DNA of 64,000 nt from Gallaecimonas mangrovi (GTDB taxonomy: Bacteria > Pseudomonadota > Gammaproteobacteria > Enterobacterales > Gallaecimonadaceae). The notes below the pieces were generated by a model. The model did no database searches. It had not been told where the DNA came from and saw only the letters and a program-made list of their open reading frames with translations. Position 1 is the stretch's first letter, and every line of letters starts with the position of its first letter. Where the stretch lies: positions 3,045,501-3,109,500 of the forward strand of contig NZ_CP031416.1 of the NCBI RefSeq assembly GCF_003367375.1, in the 5' to 3' direction. Of the stretch, positions 24,539-34,279 are shown piece after piece. The position numbers were made by a program, and so were the translations under genes.

Positions 24539-26002
24539 TCACTTGCCAGACTGTTCCCAAACCCCGGGCACCAATTTACGCTTGAGGTCAGGAAATTTGC
24601 GCACATCAAAAAACGGCATTTTGCCCACGGCGCGCTGCTGGTTGTAATCTCTGGCCACCTTAAAGGCGATATTAGACAGCAGCAAGATGGCGATGAGGTT
24701 AACAATGGCCATTAATGCCATCGCCAGGTTCGCCAGGTTCCAAACAATTTGCAGTTTTGCCACAGCGCCAAACATCACCATACAAAGCCCTAAAACCCGA
24801 TAAACACGGATGGCCCAGTCGGATTCTTTCAAGAAATTAACGTTAATTTCGGCGTAGTAGAAATTAGCCATGATGGAAGTGAAGGCAAAAAAGAACAGCG
24901 CAATGGCAATAAAGCCGTTACCCCAACTGCCCACCTGCGAGCTAAGGGCCAATTGGGTGAGGGTAACCCCTTCCATGCCGTTACTGATATCCACCCCAGA
25001 CAACAAAATAATGGAGGCTGTCGCGGTACAGATAACCAGGGTATCAACGAATACCCCCAGCATTTGTACATAACCTTGTGATGCCGGGTGTGGCGGCGTT
25101 GGCGCCGCCGTCGCGGCCGCATTAGGTGCAGAACCCATGCCAGCTTCGTTGGAAAAAAGACCGCGCTGAATGCCTTCCATCATCGCTTTGGCAATGCCGT
25201 AACCCACGGCGCCGGCGCCCGCTTGCTGAACACCAAAGGCCGACTTCACGATGTAGGCAAAAATGGCTGGCAGCTCGCTTAGGTGCATGCCCACCACCAC
25301 CAGGGCAACCGCTAAATAACCCAATGCCATAAAAGGCACCACCACTTCGGCAACACTGGCAATCACTTTCAGACCGCCAAAGACCACCAGAGCGGTAATG
25401 GCCACCACAGCAATACCGGTTGCCCAGCGCGGCACATTAAAGGCCGATTCCACCGCTTCGGATATGGAGTTTGATTGCACCGCACAGAACACCAAGCCAA
25501 AAGCGAGGATCAGCAGTAACGAAAACAAAATCCCCATCCAACGGGCTTTCAAACCAAACTGCATGTAATAGGCAGGGCCGCCGCGGAAATTACCGTGCTG
25601 GTCTTTGGTTTTAAAAACCTGGGCCAGGGTGCTTTCCACAAAGCTGGTGCTCATGCCGATAAAGGCAATCAGCCACATCCAGAAAATGGCGCCAGGGCCA
25701 CCGGCGGTCAGGGCCACAGCGACACCTGCCAAGTTACCGGTGCCTACCCGGGCCGCCAGCGACGTACAAAGTGCTTGGAAGGAAGAGACACCATTGCTGT
25801 CACCCTGGCGGGAGTTTTTCAGCACCGAGAACATATGCCCGAAGTGGCGGATCTGAATAAATTTAAGCCTGAAGGTGAAATAGAAGCCGGCACCTATCAG
25901 CAGGTATATCAATACCGAGCCCCAGAGCAGTCCATTGAGCCAGTCCACCGCGGCACTGATATGTGAAAAGAGCAGTGCCCATATATCTTGGTTTTCTTTC
26001 AT
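24539..26002 (-). CDS. sodium:alanine (amino acid) symporter, AlsT/DagA type
   Basis: An inner-membrane amino acid:Na+ carrier of the AGCS family, 487 residues with about ten membrane segments. Family signatures are present: SFQALCTSLAARVGTGNLAG (~73-92), GPGAIFWMWLIAFIGMSTSF (~100-119), GIQRGLFSNEAGMGSAPNA (~262-280). AGCS proteins move alanine or glycine, and I cannot tell which. I looked upstream for a glycine riboswitch and saw none. A single gene closed by a terminator. Confidence 0.93.
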   Translation of the reverse strand: MKENQDIWALLFSHISAAVDWLNGLLWGSVLIYLLIGAGFYFTFRLKFIQIRHFGHMFSVLKNSRQGDSNGVSSFQALCTSLAARVGTGNLAGVAVALTAGGPGAIFWMWLIAFIGMSTSFVESTLAQVFKTKDQHGNFRGGPAYYMQFGLKARWMGILFSLLLILAFGLVFCAVQSNSISEAVESAFNVPRWATGIAVVAITALVVFGGLKVIASVAEVVVPFMALGYLAVALVVVGMHLSELPAIFAYIVKSAFGVQQAGAGAVGYGIAKAMMEGIQRGLFSNEAGMGSAPNAAATAAPTPPHPASQGYVQMLGVFVDTLVICTATASIILLSGVDISNGMEGVTLTQLALSSQVGSWGNGFIAIALFFFAFTSIMANFYYAEINVNFLKESDWAIRVYRVLGLCMVMFGAVAKLQIVWNLANLAMALMAIVNLIAILLLSNIAFKVARDYNQQRAVGKMPFFDVRKFPDLKRKLVPGVWEQSGK

Positions 26003-26191
26003 GACTGTTGTACTTGTTGGGAAAACACAGCATCCCGGGCTTAGTCACCGAGACAAAGAGCGGGAGTCTAGCACTGTCGGCCGAATGGCCCAAACCGTAA
26101 AAGCGTGACTGACACGACATTTAGAAACCCTTTCACCGTCCCTGCCCCTTTTCATATACTCTTGCCCTTCACCCGCGTTAAAGGACCCGCC

Positions 26192-27106
26192 ATGTGGTTT
26201 AAGAACCTGATGTTGTACCGCCTGACCAAGCCGCTTGGGCTGGTGGGTGACACCTTTACCCAGCAACTAGATGCCAACCGCTTCACCCCTTGTGGCAGCC
26301 AAGACATCGCCCGCTATGGCTTTGTAAACCCGGTAACCCGCCGCGAAGAAGGCGAACTGGCCCATTGGGGCGATGGCTGTTGGCTGCTTTGTATTCGCCA
26401 GGAAGAAAAGCTGCTACCGGGCGGCGTTATCAAAGAATTGCTGGACGAGAAAGTCGCTGACATCCAACAAGCGCAAGGCCGGCCGGTTGGCCGCAAAGAA
26501 AAGCAGGCCATGAAAGAGGAGATAGTGACCGATCTGTTGCCTCGCGCCTTTGTGAAAAGCCGCTTTACCTACGCCTACATTAGCGAGCGTCACAACTTGG
26601 TGGTAGTTGATTCCAGCTCAGCAGCGCGTGCCGAGGAAGTGTTAGGGCTGCTGAGAAAATCCATCGGTTCCTTACCGGTAACACCACTTGCTACCGCCAC
26701 GCCGGTTGGCGTTACCCTTACCGACTGGCTAAAAACGCAGGCGCCCAAGCCTTTTGAAGTGGAAGACGAAGCCGAGTTTAAATCGCTCTTGGAAGAAGGC
26801 GGCGTGATCCGTACCAAGAAGCAAGCGCTCAATGATGACGAGATTTCCACCATTTTGGACAACCAGCGCATGGTGTCTAAGCTCGCCATCAACTACCCAG
26901 ACAACCTGTCTTTCATGCTCGATGAAAACCTCGGCATCAAGCGCCTGAAGCTTGCCGATATTCTGCGTGAAGAAAACGACGACATCGACAGTACCGACAA
27001 GGCCGCCCGCCTTGATGCTGACTTTGTACTAATGACCCGTACCTTCCACCAGTTTATTCCCGAACTACTGGCGGCCCTTGGCGGCGAGGCCGACCAACTG
27101 GCCTAG
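26192..27106 (+). CDS. rdgC: recombination-associated protein RdgC
   Basis: RdgC forms a DNA-binding ring and restrains RecA. The 304-residue protein matches the Escherichia coli length and begins with the conserved MWFKNLMLYRLTKP. Later conserved blocks include SRFTYAYISERHNLVVVDSS (~133-152) and DADFVLMTRTFHQFIPELL near the end. AAGGA 8 bases before ATG 26192 sets the start; a longer upstream frame overlaps intergenic sequence. Confidence 0.96.
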   Translation: MWFKNLMLYRLTKPLGLVGDTFTQQLDANRFTPCGSQDIARYGFVNPVTRREEGELAHWGDGCWLLCIRQEEKLLPGGVIKELLDEKVADIQQAQGRPVGRKEKQAMKEEIVTDLLPRAFVKSRFTYAYISERHNLVVVDSSSAARAEEVLGLLRKSIGSLPVTPLATATPVGVTLTDWLKTQAPKPFEVEDEAEFKSLLEEGGVIRTKKQALNDDEISTILDNQRMVSKLAINYPDNLSFMLDENLGIKRLKLADILREENDDIDSTDKAARLDADFVLMTRTFHQFIPELLAALGGEADQLA

Positions 27107-27107
27107 T

Positions 27108-27136
27108 AAAAAACGCGGCTTAAAGCCGCGTTTTTT
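27108..27136. terminator. bidirectional terminator between rdgC and the HDOD gene
   Basis: AAAAAACGCGGC/GCCGCGTTTTTT stem directly after the rdgC stop, between convergent genes. Confidence 0.9.
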
Positions 27137-28001
27137 ATAATTCAAAAGCCTCTTTAAGCTCTGCCAGCGGCTCGGTAAAGACCGCATCTTCAAAGTAATC
27201 CTTATGAGGAATCAGGCCTTTGGCGACCGCTTCTTCGGTCATGGCGTCAATGTCTAAGTCAAAGCGCTGTAACAAGCCGCAGCTTAGGGCCCCCAGCCGT
27301 ACAAAAGTGGCGTAATCGGGTTCATCCACCTGATAACTATCGTCTTTCCAGTGGCGCACCACTTTTAGCAAGTCATCGTTAAAGCCCCATGAGCGTAAAA
27401 TGTTCAGGCCCAAAGGCTGGCTTAAGCGATGCAACACCTTCTTTAACAGATACGGACTGGTAATCGCCTCCGGCATGCTTTCAGCTTCAGCCAGAATAGG
27501 CAGCACACCGATGTTGTGAATAAGGCCGGCAAGCTGGGCGCCATCATTGGTCAGCTGCCTGGGATTAGGGCCGCCAGAATCAACGTAAGCCTTGAGCAAC
27601 AAGCAGGCGGCACTGGACACCGACACACTTTCTTCCCACTCGGTCATCATCACATCTTCAATGATGGGGTGTGAGCATATAAAGAGTTGCTGCATGGCAG
27701 CGGCCGTAACCAAAGAGCGAATTTGCCGAGTGCCAATACGTGCCAAGGCGCCCTGAATCGAGTCAACGGCCGCCGCACGGCGAAACTGCGCGGTGTTGGC
27801 AATACGGATAACCCGTGTGGCCAAGGCCGGGTCCTGGCGGATAATATCGGCCAACTCCTCCATGGCAAAGTCGTCTTTTTCAGTCGCCCCGCGCACCTGC
27901 AACGCCACTTCCGGTAGCGTTGGCAGCACCAGCGAATCGTTCTTGATCTTGGTGATCAAGGATGCAAGCAAGTCGTTTTCATTGGCCATGGTTTGCGCCA
28001 T
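27135..28001 (-). CDS. HDOD domain protein
   Basis: A 288-residue single-domain HDOD protein, related to HD hydrolases but usually lacking the catalytic residues. Typical blocks are LPTLPEVALQVRGATEKDDF (~26-45), IIRQDPALATRVIRIANTAQF (~53-73), ALARIGTRQIRSLVTAAAMQ (~84-103) and LAGLIHNIGVLPIL (~158-171). In this last block HNIG replaces an HD pair. HDOD proteins often take part in signalling, in places linked to c-di-GMP or chemotaxis. It stands alone. Confidence 0.9.
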   Translation of the reverse strand: MAQTMANENDLLASLITKIKNDSLVLPTLPEVALQVRGATEKDDFAMEELADIIRQDPALATRVIRIANTAQFRRAAAVDSIQGALARIGTRQIRSLVTAAAMQQLFICSHPIIEDVMMTEWEESVSVSSAACLLLKAYVDSGGPNPRQLTNDGAQLAGLIHNIGVLPILAEAESMPEAITSPYLLKKVLHRLSQPLGLNILRSWGFNDDLLKVVRHWKDDSYQVDEPDYATFVRLGALSCGLLQRFDLDIDAMTEEAVAKGLIPHKDYFEDAVFTEPLAELKEAFEL

Positions 28002-28105
28002 TCATCGTTATAGGGTGCCTATTCACTATATCTTAAGGCAGATCAAATTCACTTTAGCAAAGCGGCGCTATGCTCCCGGCCCTTTAGTGTAGTGATTATC
28101 TGACG

Positions 28106-29377
28106 ATGCAAGCACCCGAACTTCTTTGCCCCGCTGGCAGCCTTAAACACCTTGAATATGCCTTTGCTTACGGCGCTGACGCCGTTTATGCCGGGCTGCC
28201 CCGCTATTCGCTTCGGGTACGTAACAACAGCTTTAACGCCAGTAATATTAAAGAAGGCATCGACCGCGCCCATGCTTTGGGCAAAAAGTTTTATCTGGTG
28301 GCCAACATCCAGGCCCATAACAGCAAAGTAGACACCTTTATTCGCGACATCACGCCCTTGGTGGCAATGGCGCCAGACGCCCTTATCATGTCGGACCCTG
28401 GGCTCATTATGCTGGTACGGGACGCTTTTCCCGACATTGCTATTCATTTGTCGGTGCAGGCCAATGCAATTAACTTTGCCACCGTTGAGTTTTGGGCAAA
28501 GCTGGGGATTGAGCGGGTCATTTTGTCGCGGGAATTATCGCTAGAAGAAATTGCCGTTATCCGTCAGCGCTGCCCCGACACCGAGTTAGAAGTCTTTGTG
28601 CATGGCGCTTTGTGTATGGCCTTTTCTGGCCGCTGCCTGCTTTCAGGCTACATCAACAAGCGCGACCCAAACCAAGGCGCCTGCACCAACGCTTGCCGCT
28701 GGCAATACAGTGCCAATGCCGCCAGTGAAGATGCCTTGGGTGATGTGGTTAAAACTGAGCCGCAAATCATGGTGGTAACCGACGTTACCCGCCCAGACGA
28801 TGACATGCCAGCCGAAGAAGACGAACACGGCAGCTATATCTTTAATTCCAAAGATTTAAGAGCAGTCGAGCATGTTCCGGCGCTGGCGCAAATGGGCGTT
28901 CATTCACTGAAAATCGAGGGCCGTACCAAAAGCATTTATTACGTGGCCCGTACTGCGCAGATTTACCGACGCGCCATTGACGATGCTATTGCTGGCAAAC
29001 CCTTTGACGAGCAATACCTTACCGAACTCGAACACTTAGCCAACCGCGGCTACACCGAAGGCTTCTTGCGCCGCCATGGCCCTGCCAGCTTGCAAAACTA
29101 CCAAACCGGCAAGCCATCCTCTGCACATCAGTTTGTGGGTGAAGTCACCGACAGCGCCGAAGGCCTGCTTAGCGTGGCGGTGAAAAACCGTTTTTGTGTC
29201 GGCGACGACTTGCTTTTGGTAACCCCCCAAGGCAACCATGCTTTTACCTTGGAAACGCTGTTGGATAAAAAAGGCCAAGCCATTGCTGTTGCCCCTGGCG
29301 ACGGCCATTTGGTGCAGATACCGGTGCCAAGCCAATGGAACGGCCACTTTGGTCTCATTGTGAGAATGGGAGCCTAA
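28106..29377 (+). CDS. trhP: U32-family tRNA 5-hydroxyuridine (prephenate-dependent) enzyme TrhP
   Basis: TrhP (YegQ) helps form 5-hydroxyuridine at U34 of several tRNAs, using prephenate. The 423-residue protein carries the U32 pattern ELLCPAGSLKHLEYAFAYGADAVYAG (~4-29, written here only as family match), EVFVHGALCMAFSGRC (~157-172), and Cys residues in SGRCLLSGY, GACTNACRW that likely hold an Fe-S cluster. SLKIEGRTKSIYYVARTAQ (~267) is also typical. The ferredoxin gene starts at the next base, so the two are one operon. Confidence 0.93.
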   Translation: MQAPELLCPAGSLKHLEYAFAYGADAVYAGLPRYSLRVRNNSFNASNIKEGIDRAHALGKKFYLVANIQAHNSKVDTFIRDITPLVAMAPDALIMSDPGLIMLVRDAFPDIAIHLSVQANAINFATVEFWAKLGIERVILSRELSLEEIAVIRQRCPDTELEVFVHGALCMAFSGRCLLSGYINKRDPNQGACTNACRWQYSANAASEDALGDVVKTEPQIMVVTDVTRPDDDMPAEEDEHGSYIFNSKDLRAVEHVPALAQMGVHSLKIEGRTKSIYYVARTAQIYRRAIDDAIAGKPFDEQYLTELEHLANRGYTEGFLRRHGPASLQNYQTGKPSSAHQFVGEVTDSAEGLLSVAVKNRFCVGDDLLLVTPQGNHAFTLETLLDKKGQAIAVAPGDGHLVQIPVPSQWNGHFGLIVRMGA

Positions 29378-29617
29378 ATGGCACTGATGATCGATGCTGA
29401 TTGCATCAACTGCGACATGTGTGAGCCAGAATGCCCCAACAAAGCCATTGCCATGGGCCCGGCCATTTATGAAATTGATGAAAGTCGCTGCACCGAATGC
29501 GTTGGCCACTACCAGGAACCCCAGTGCGTGAAAGCCTGCCCTATCGATTGCATCGCCCAGGGAAAAATTGAAACGCAAAGCACCTTGTTAGCGCGTTTTT
29601 CCTCTCTCTGGCCATAA
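29378..29617 (+). CDS. yfhL: 2x[4Fe-4S] ferredoxin YfhL
   Basis: A 79-residue ferredoxin with two cluster motifs, CINCDMCEPECP (residues ~8-19) and CTECVGHYQEPQCVKACP (~37-54). The insertion in the second motif is typical of the YfhL/Alvin ferredoxin type. It begins right after the trhP stop, so it probably serves TrhP or its modification pathway as electron donor. That link is context-based; the protein family assignment is firm. Confidence 0.93.
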   Translation: MALMIDADCINCDMCEPECPNKAIAMGPAIYEIDESRCTECVGHYQEPQCVKACPIDCIAQGKIETQSTLLARFSSLWP

Positions 29618-29747
29618 TTCTGGGGCCTTGTGGCGGTATTTTGCTCAGCTGATGAATAGCAAAGGTTAAGGAAGTTAAAGCTGCTTTACAGGCTTTAACC
29701 TCCCCCCTATGATGGGCCGCCGTCCTGACTAGAGAAAAGGAATTCAC

Positions 29748-30692
29748 ATGAACAAGTTTGCCAAAGGCGCCATTGCCATTGTGGTAATCGCTGCTGCCGG
29801 TGTAGTGGGTACTAACTGGTACCTGGGCAAGAAAATGGAAACGGCAATTGCCAAACAACAGCAAAAGTTGGCCAAAGAAGGCCTGAGCTTTAGCTATGAC
29901 GACGCTTCGGTCAACGTACTGAGCCACAGCTGGACCGTAAAAGGCATTCACTTTGCCGACAAAGAACAAGGTGAGCTTTTTACCATTAAGGCCTTTACCT
30001 CTGACAACTACGACTTAAATTCCCTGCCGGCCCATAGCGTTACAGAAGTCACCGGCCTGCAATTTAGCCCGGCCGCCCTTGCCAACGCCCCCGCTGACCT
30101 CAAAGACAAATTGTCGAAGGTAAGCGTGCATGCGCGCATAGAAAGTAACTACAACAGCGATAAAGGCACGGTGAGCTCCAACACCTTGGTTGATGATAAA
30201 ACCTTAGGGGAATTGGAGCTGAACTTTAACGTCAGTGGTGCCAAGCCATTAATGGAATGGGCACAGGCCTATAGCAAGAAAGTCGATACCGACCCGCAGC
30301 AGCTGCAACTGGCTCAGCAGCAACTGGCGCTGGAAGTCGTACCGAAGTTACAGGACCTTGTTATCAACAACATCAGCCTGCGTCTTAAAGACAGTGGCCT
30401 GATAGACATGTACTACCAACTCAATGCCATGAAAACCGGCCGAGACAAGGCGACAATGGTGAAGTTTTTGCAGCCACAAATTACCATGAACCCGATACTG
30501 ACCGACAAACAGCGTCAGTCCTTGCAAGCCTTTATTCAAGGCGGTAACGAGCTGACACTAAAATTGGCGCCTACCGAGAAAATGACGGTGGGTCAAATCA
30601 TGAAAGCCAGCTTCCAGCATCGTTTCCACTCTAACCTCGAGTTGTTGCACTTTCTTGGTGTAACCCTGAACGGAAACGGCTTCGCAAGCTAA
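29748..30692 (+). CDS. membrane-anchored periplasmic protein, possibly YdgA/DUF945-like
   Basis: A 314-residue protein with one N-terminal hydrophobic anchor (AIAIVVIAAAGVVGTNWYLG, ~8-27) and a soluble remainder exposed to the periplasm. Strand-rich blocks (VLSHSWTVKGIHFADKEQG ~60-78; LQDLVINNISLRLKDSG) and polar N-terminal helix (METAIAKQQQKLAKEG) recall DUF945/YdgA or AsmA-like proteins, but the match is weak. GGAATTCAC precedes the ATG. It is a single gene with its own terminator. Confidence 0.6.
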   Translation: MNKFAKGAIAIVVIAAAGVVGTNWYLGKKMETAIAKQQQKLAKEGLSFSYDDASVNVLSHSWTVKGIHFADKEQGELFTIKAFTSDNYDLNSLPAHSVTEVTGLQFSPAALANAPADLKDKLSKVSVHARIESNYNSDKGTVSSNTLVDDKTLGELELNFNVSGAKPLMEWAQAYSKKVDTDPQQLQLAQQQLALEVVPKLQDLVINNISLRLKDSGLIDMYYQLNAMKTGRDKATMVKFLQPQITMNPILTDKQRQSLQAFIQGGNELTLKLAPTEKMTVGQIMKASFQHRFHSNLELLHFLGVTLNGNGFAS

Positions 30693-30695
30693 CCA

Positions 30696-30719
30696 AAGGC
30701 GCCTGATGGCGCCTTTTTT
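30696..30719 (+). terminator. terminator after the 29748-30692 gene
   Basis: AAGGCGCC/GGCGCCTT stem with a TGAT loop and T6. Confidence 0.85.
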
Positions 30720-30774
30720 GGTCCTGGTTCATCACGGCTTCCTATATTCATAAAGACTGAAAAGGAGGAGTTTG

Positions 30775-31335
30775 ATGAAAATCCGTGACCTTTCCCTCGC
30801 CGCTGGCCTGGTAGCCCTGCTCGCAGGCTGCACTACCACCGGTAATACCCCAGCCGAAAAACGCCAGGCCGTGCTCAGCATGCAGCAGCAAACGCTAGCC
30901 AGGCTCTATAAGAAATACCCCAACGCCAAAACACAAATTGCCAATGCCTACGGCTATGGGGTGTTCGACCTTGCCAACCAAAACCTAATTTTGCTTTCCA
31001 CCTCTGGCGGCTATGGCGTGCTGACCGATAAAACCGGGCACCACACCTATATGCGCATGGGCGGTGGCGGTATCGGCGTAGGGCTTGGCATTAAAGACTA
31101 CAGCGAAGTGATTATCTTCAAACATAAAGCCGATTTCGATCGCTTTCGCGACCACGGCTGGGACGCCTCTGCCCAGGCAGAAGCTACCGCCAAAGCCAAT
31201 GATAACGGCGGTGAAGCGGCAGCCAACCAGTCGGTCGATTTAGATGTGCGCACCTATCAGCTCACCGAATCCGGTATCGCCTTGCAAGCTACCATTGGTG
31301 CCGCCAAATACTGGCGCTGGGATGAATTAAACTAA
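30775..31335 (+). CDS. SYLF/Ysc84-domain lipoprotein
   Basis: A 186-residue lipoprotein with lipobox LLAGC (Cys19). The body matches the Ysc84/SYLF lipid-binding domain: YGVFDLANQNLILLSTSGGYGV (~57-78), RMGGGGIGVGLGIKDYSEVI (~88-107) and a C-terminal QLTESGIALQATIGAAKYW (~162-180). AAGGAGGAG five bases before ATG 30775 fixes the start. It probably sits in the outer membrane; SYLF proteins bind phosphoinositides in eukaryotes, and the bacterial role is unclear. Confidence 0.85.
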   Translation: MKIRDLSLAAGLVALLAGCTTTGNTPAEKRQAVLSMQQQTLARLYKKYPNAKTQIANAYGYGVFDLANQNLILLSTSGGYGVLTDKTGHHTYMRMGGGGIGVGLGIKDYSEVIIFKHKADFDRFRDHGWDASAQAEATAKANDNGGEAAANQSVDLDVRTYQLTESGIALQATIGAAKYWRWDELN

Positions 31336-31353
31336 GGAGCCTTTTGGCTCCTT
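31334..31353 (+). terminator. hairpin after the SYLF lipoprotein gene
   Basis: AAGGAGCC/GGCTCCTT stem with a TTTT loop overlapping the stop; only a short T tract follows, so it may be a weak terminator. Confidence 0.55.
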
Positions 31354-31492
31354 AATGAAACATTTTGTTTCTGGCTGATATTTGCGAAGGAAAATAAGCA
31401 ATGAATAAAGTAGGCTAACAGGCTCAAAATCATAAAGTTTGGGGCCCGGTTGCCGATACTGGCTTTAGCCACCCTGCCAAGGAAGAAACCCT

Positions 31493-33034
31493 ATGCGTAA
31501 CAATCTCCCTGTCACTGATTCAGAAGTGCTGGTACCTGAGGGAGAAGAGTTGGTTTCAACCACCGATCTGCGTGGTGTTATCACTTATGCCAATGAAACA
31601 TTTCTAAAAATTTCCGGATTTAGCGCCGAAGAACTGATTGGCCAGCCGCACAACATTGTGCGCCATCCCGATATGCCGCCAGCGGCCTTTGCCGACATTT
31701 GGAGCAAGCTTAAAGCGGGCCGCCCTTGGCGTGGCTTGGTTAAAAACCGCTGTAAAGATGGCCGCTACTACTGGGTTGATGCCTATCTCACCCCGCTGAT
31801 GGAAGGCAACCAGTGTGTGGGCTATCAGTCGGTGCGCCGCCGCCCTGGCCGTCACCTCATTGAAAAAGCGGAAAAGGCCTACACCAAGCTCAATAAAGGC
31901 GAAAAAATTCGCAAATTGGTGGATTTACGCGGCTTTTCCTTTAGCGCCTTACCGATCATCATCCTTGGCCTCATCAGCTTATTTAGCTTCGGCTGGGTCA
32001 CTGCCCTCACCTTCTGTATTGGCGGCTTGGTATCGGCCATCGGCATTTTTGTCTGGCTACGGCCGCTGTGGGTACTCGATGAACAGGCCACCGCACACCA
32101 CGATTTGCATCTCTCGCAAGCCATTTATGTAGGCCAGGGTTTTGGGGCCGGCATGCGCTTTGATGCGATGATGAATGCCTCACGTAATGCCGCCATGCTC
32201 GGCAGAACCCGTGACGCCACCAGTTCACTCACGCAAGTGTCAAACAACTTAGTGCATTCGGTCACCCACACCCGCAAAGAAGTGCACGCTCAGGAAGACG
32301 AGGCGAACCAAATGGCGGTGGCCATCAACCAGCTTACCGCCACCATTGAAGAAATAGCCCGTTCCAGCCAGAACACCTCTGACGAAGTTCGCGATACCCA
32401 CCAGCAATGTGATAGTGCCCGTAGCGCCCTGCGCGACTCCACAGGCCGCATCAACAAACTGCAAAGCGACGTGGAAGAATCAGCCCGTGCCGCCGAGGCC
32501 TTGCAGCAGGAAACCCAAAAAGTCACCAGCATTATGGGTGAAATTGAAGGTATTGCTGACCAAACCAACTTGCTGGCATTAAATGCTGCCATTGAAGCAG
32601 CCAGGGCCGGTGAACACGGCCGCGGCTTTGCCGTGGTTGCCGACGAGGTACGCGCGCTTTCCAGCCGCACCCAACAGTCAGCCGGTGATATTCGCGGTAG
32701 CCTCAGCGGTATGCGCAGTATGCTCGAATCCTGGCAAGAATTGATGGAGCGTAACCGGGAACACGCACAAAGCTGCGTTGACGGTACCCAAAACGTCACC
32801 GACATTCTTGATGACATCTTCCACCGGGTGGCTGAAATTAACGACTTGGCCGCGCAAATTGCCACCTCGGCCGAGGAACAAAACGCCGTGGCTCATGAAG
32901 TGAATGACAACATTCAGCGTTTAAAAGACCTGGCCATCAGCACTTCGCAAGCGATGGACGATTTGGAAAAAAGCGGTTTGCTACTGAACCAAAACACCGC
33001 CCGTATCGACGGTTTAGCAAAGACCTTCGGCTGA
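31493..33034 (+). CDS. Aer-like PAS methyl-accepting chemotaxis protein
   Basis: A 513-residue receptor with N-terminal cytoplasmic PAS domain (~17-115; [20 protein letters not shown] and [15 protein letters not shown], as in FAD-binding Aer), a hydrophobic hairpin (~150-195), HAMP-like linker and MCP signalling domain ([20 protein letters not shown] hairpin tip near 345-364, and [14 protein letters not shown]). Methylation-site residues and a CheR/CheB pentapeptide are not evident at the C-terminus. Aer senses redox or energy state; here the ligand is inferred from the PAS resemblance. A single gene. Confidence 0.92.
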   Translation: MRNNLPVTDSEVLVPEGEELVSTTDLRGVITYANETFLKISGFSAEELIGQPHNIVRHPDMPPAAFADIWSKLKAGRPWRGLVKNRCKDGRYYWVDAYLTPLMEGNQCVGYQSVRRRPGRHLIEKAEKAYTKLNKGEKIRKLVDLRGFSFSALPIIILGLISLFSFGWVTALTFCIGGLVSAIGIFVWLRPLWVLDEQATAHHDLHLSQAIYVGQGFGAGMRFDAMMNASRNAAMLGRTRDATSSLTQVSNNLVHSVTHTRKEVHAQEDEANQMAVAINQLTATIEEIARSSQNTSDEVRDTHQQCDSARSALRDSTGRINKLQSDVEESARAAEALQQETQKVTSIMGEIEGIADQTNLLALNAAIEAARAGEHGRGFAVVADEVRALSSRTQQSAGDIRGSLSGMRSMLESWQELMERNREHAQSCVDGTQNVTDILDDIFHRVAEINDLAAQIATSAEEQNAVAHEVNDNIQRLKDLAISTSQAMDDLEKSGLLLNQNTARIDGLAKTFG

Positions 33035-33055
33035 CCTGCACTCAGTCTTAAGGTT

Positions 33056-33083
33056 AAAGGCCAGCGTTAACGCTGGCCTTTTT
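33056..33083 (+). terminator. terminator after the Aer-like gene
   Basis: AAAGGCCAGCG/CGCTGGCCTTTTT stem with a TTAA loop. Confidence 0.85.
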
Positions 33084-33118
33084 GTTATCATGAGCGCACG
33101 TTTTGCCCGGAGTATCCC

Positions 33119-33775
33119 ATGACGGCCAGTCAGCATGTTGCAGTCTTTGACCTGGACCACACCCTAATCGACACCGACAGTGCCAACGGCTTTGCCTTGT
33201 GGACGCACCAAAACGGCCTGTGGCCACTACCTGACCTCAAAGCGCAGTTGGCCCGTTGGCACCAGCTTTATGTTGCCGGGCAATTGCCGGTGGCTGAGTA
33301 CCTGGCCTTTATTACCTCGCCACTGGCAGGCAAAAGCACCGAGGAAGTGGCAAGCTGGGTTGAGGCTTTTGCAAAAGAAGAGGTGCTACCGAAAGTACGC
33401 CAACAAGCCATGGCCAGAGTCAAACAGCACCAAGACAGTGGCCACCGCGTTATTGTGGCCTCGGCGACCATCAGCCCTATTGTTGAAGGTATTTGCCGCT
33501 TGCTAGCGCTTAACGAGGTGATTGCCACCGATTTGGCCGTTGATAACGGCCTCTTTACCGGCGGCGTCGCTGGGGTGCCGAGCCTTGGCCAAGGCAAAGC
33601 CTGGCGGGTGGCGAGCCACTTACAGGGTAAACCAGGCACCTTGACCGCTTATTCGGATTCTATCAACGACCTGGCGTTGTTGAGCCTGGCAGACCAGGCC
33701 GAAGTGGTGACCCCGGACCCCAAACTGGCGGCCATTGCCGAAGTGAAAGGCTGGCCTGTTCATCACTGGCAATAA
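33119..33775 (+). CDS. HAD-superfamily hydrolase, subclass IB
   Basis: A 218-residue phosphatase-like protein with motif I VFDLDHTLIDTDS (~8-20), motif II VIVASATISPIVEGI (~113-127), a Lys near 165 (GQGKAWRV) and motif IV YSDSINDLALL (~183-193). It resembles SerB-type phosphoserine phosphatases and related HAD-IB proteins. The substrate cannot be predicted. It is flanked by two terminators, so probably a single transcription unit. Confidence 0.9.
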   Translation: MTASQHVAVFDLDHTLIDTDSANGFALWTHQNGLWPLPDLKAQLARWHQLYVAGQLPVAEYLAFITSPLAGKSTEEVASWVEAFAKEEVLPKVRQQAMARVKQHQDSGHRVIVASATISPIVEGICRLLALNEVIATDLAVDNGLFTGGVAGVPSLGQGKAWRVASHLQGKPGTLTAYSDSINDLALLSLADQAEVVTPDPKLAAIAEVKGWPVHHWQ

Positions 33776-33804
33776 AAAAACCGGCCTTAAAGGCCGGCTT
33801 TTTT
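33774..33804. terminator. bidirectional terminator between HAD gene and gpt
   Basis: AAAACCGGCCTT/AAGGCCGGCTTTT stem between convergent genes. Confidence 0.88.
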
Positions 33805-33805
33805 A

Positions 33806-34276
33806 TTAATCGCGCCCAGAAAGTGGCGCCTGGAAGGCAGGGCCCATATCCCAGGGCTGCTCAATCCAGGTGTCCTGAGCAATATCAATCACATATTCGT
33901 CAACGAGCGGCTTGCCAGAAGGTTTGGCAAAGACGGTAATAAGCTTCGCCTTGGGGTACATTTCCCGCAGCGCCCGGGCGGTGTTACCGCTGTCCACTAA
34001 ATCGTCAACCACCAGCCAACCGGCACCATCACCCACCGCTTCACTGGCTGACTTGATCATATTCAGGCCGCGCTGGTTATCATGGTCGTAAGACGAGATA
34101 CAGACGGTATCGACGTTGTGAATGCCAAGCTCCCTTGCCAACACCAGCGCTGGCGCCATACCACCACGGGTCACGGCCACAATGCCTTGCCACTGCTCTG
34201 CGGGCAACTGTTTGGCGGCCAGCTCACGGGCGGCCTGATGAAACGCTTCCCAGGTAACCAGGTATTTCTTTGTCAT
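33806..34276 (-). CDS. gpt: xanthine-guanine phosphoribosyltransferase
   Basis: Gpt joins guanine or xanthine to PRPP in purine salvage. The 156-residue protein has the PRPP-binding motif [14 protein letters not shown] (~86-99) and [20 protein letters not shown] (~32-51), matching XGPRT length and pattern. It lies 3 nt downstream of the purine permease gene on the same strand, so uptake and salvage are co-expressed. I see no clear PurR site upstream of the pair. Confidence 0.95.
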   Translation of the reverse strand: MTKKYLVTWEAFHQAARELAAKQLPAEQWQGIVAVTRGGMAPALVLARELGIHNVDTVCISSYDHDNQRGLNMIKSASEAVGDGAGWLVVDDLVDSGNTARALREMYPKAKLITVFAKPSGKPLVDEYVIDIAQDTWIEQPWDMGPAFQAPLSGRD

Positions 34277-34279
34277 GAC

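Noticed and set aside
26003..26104. Glycine-type riboswitch before the amino acid symporter
   Set aside because: I looked for the paired aptamer pattern and found no match; the stretch shows only scattered short repeats.
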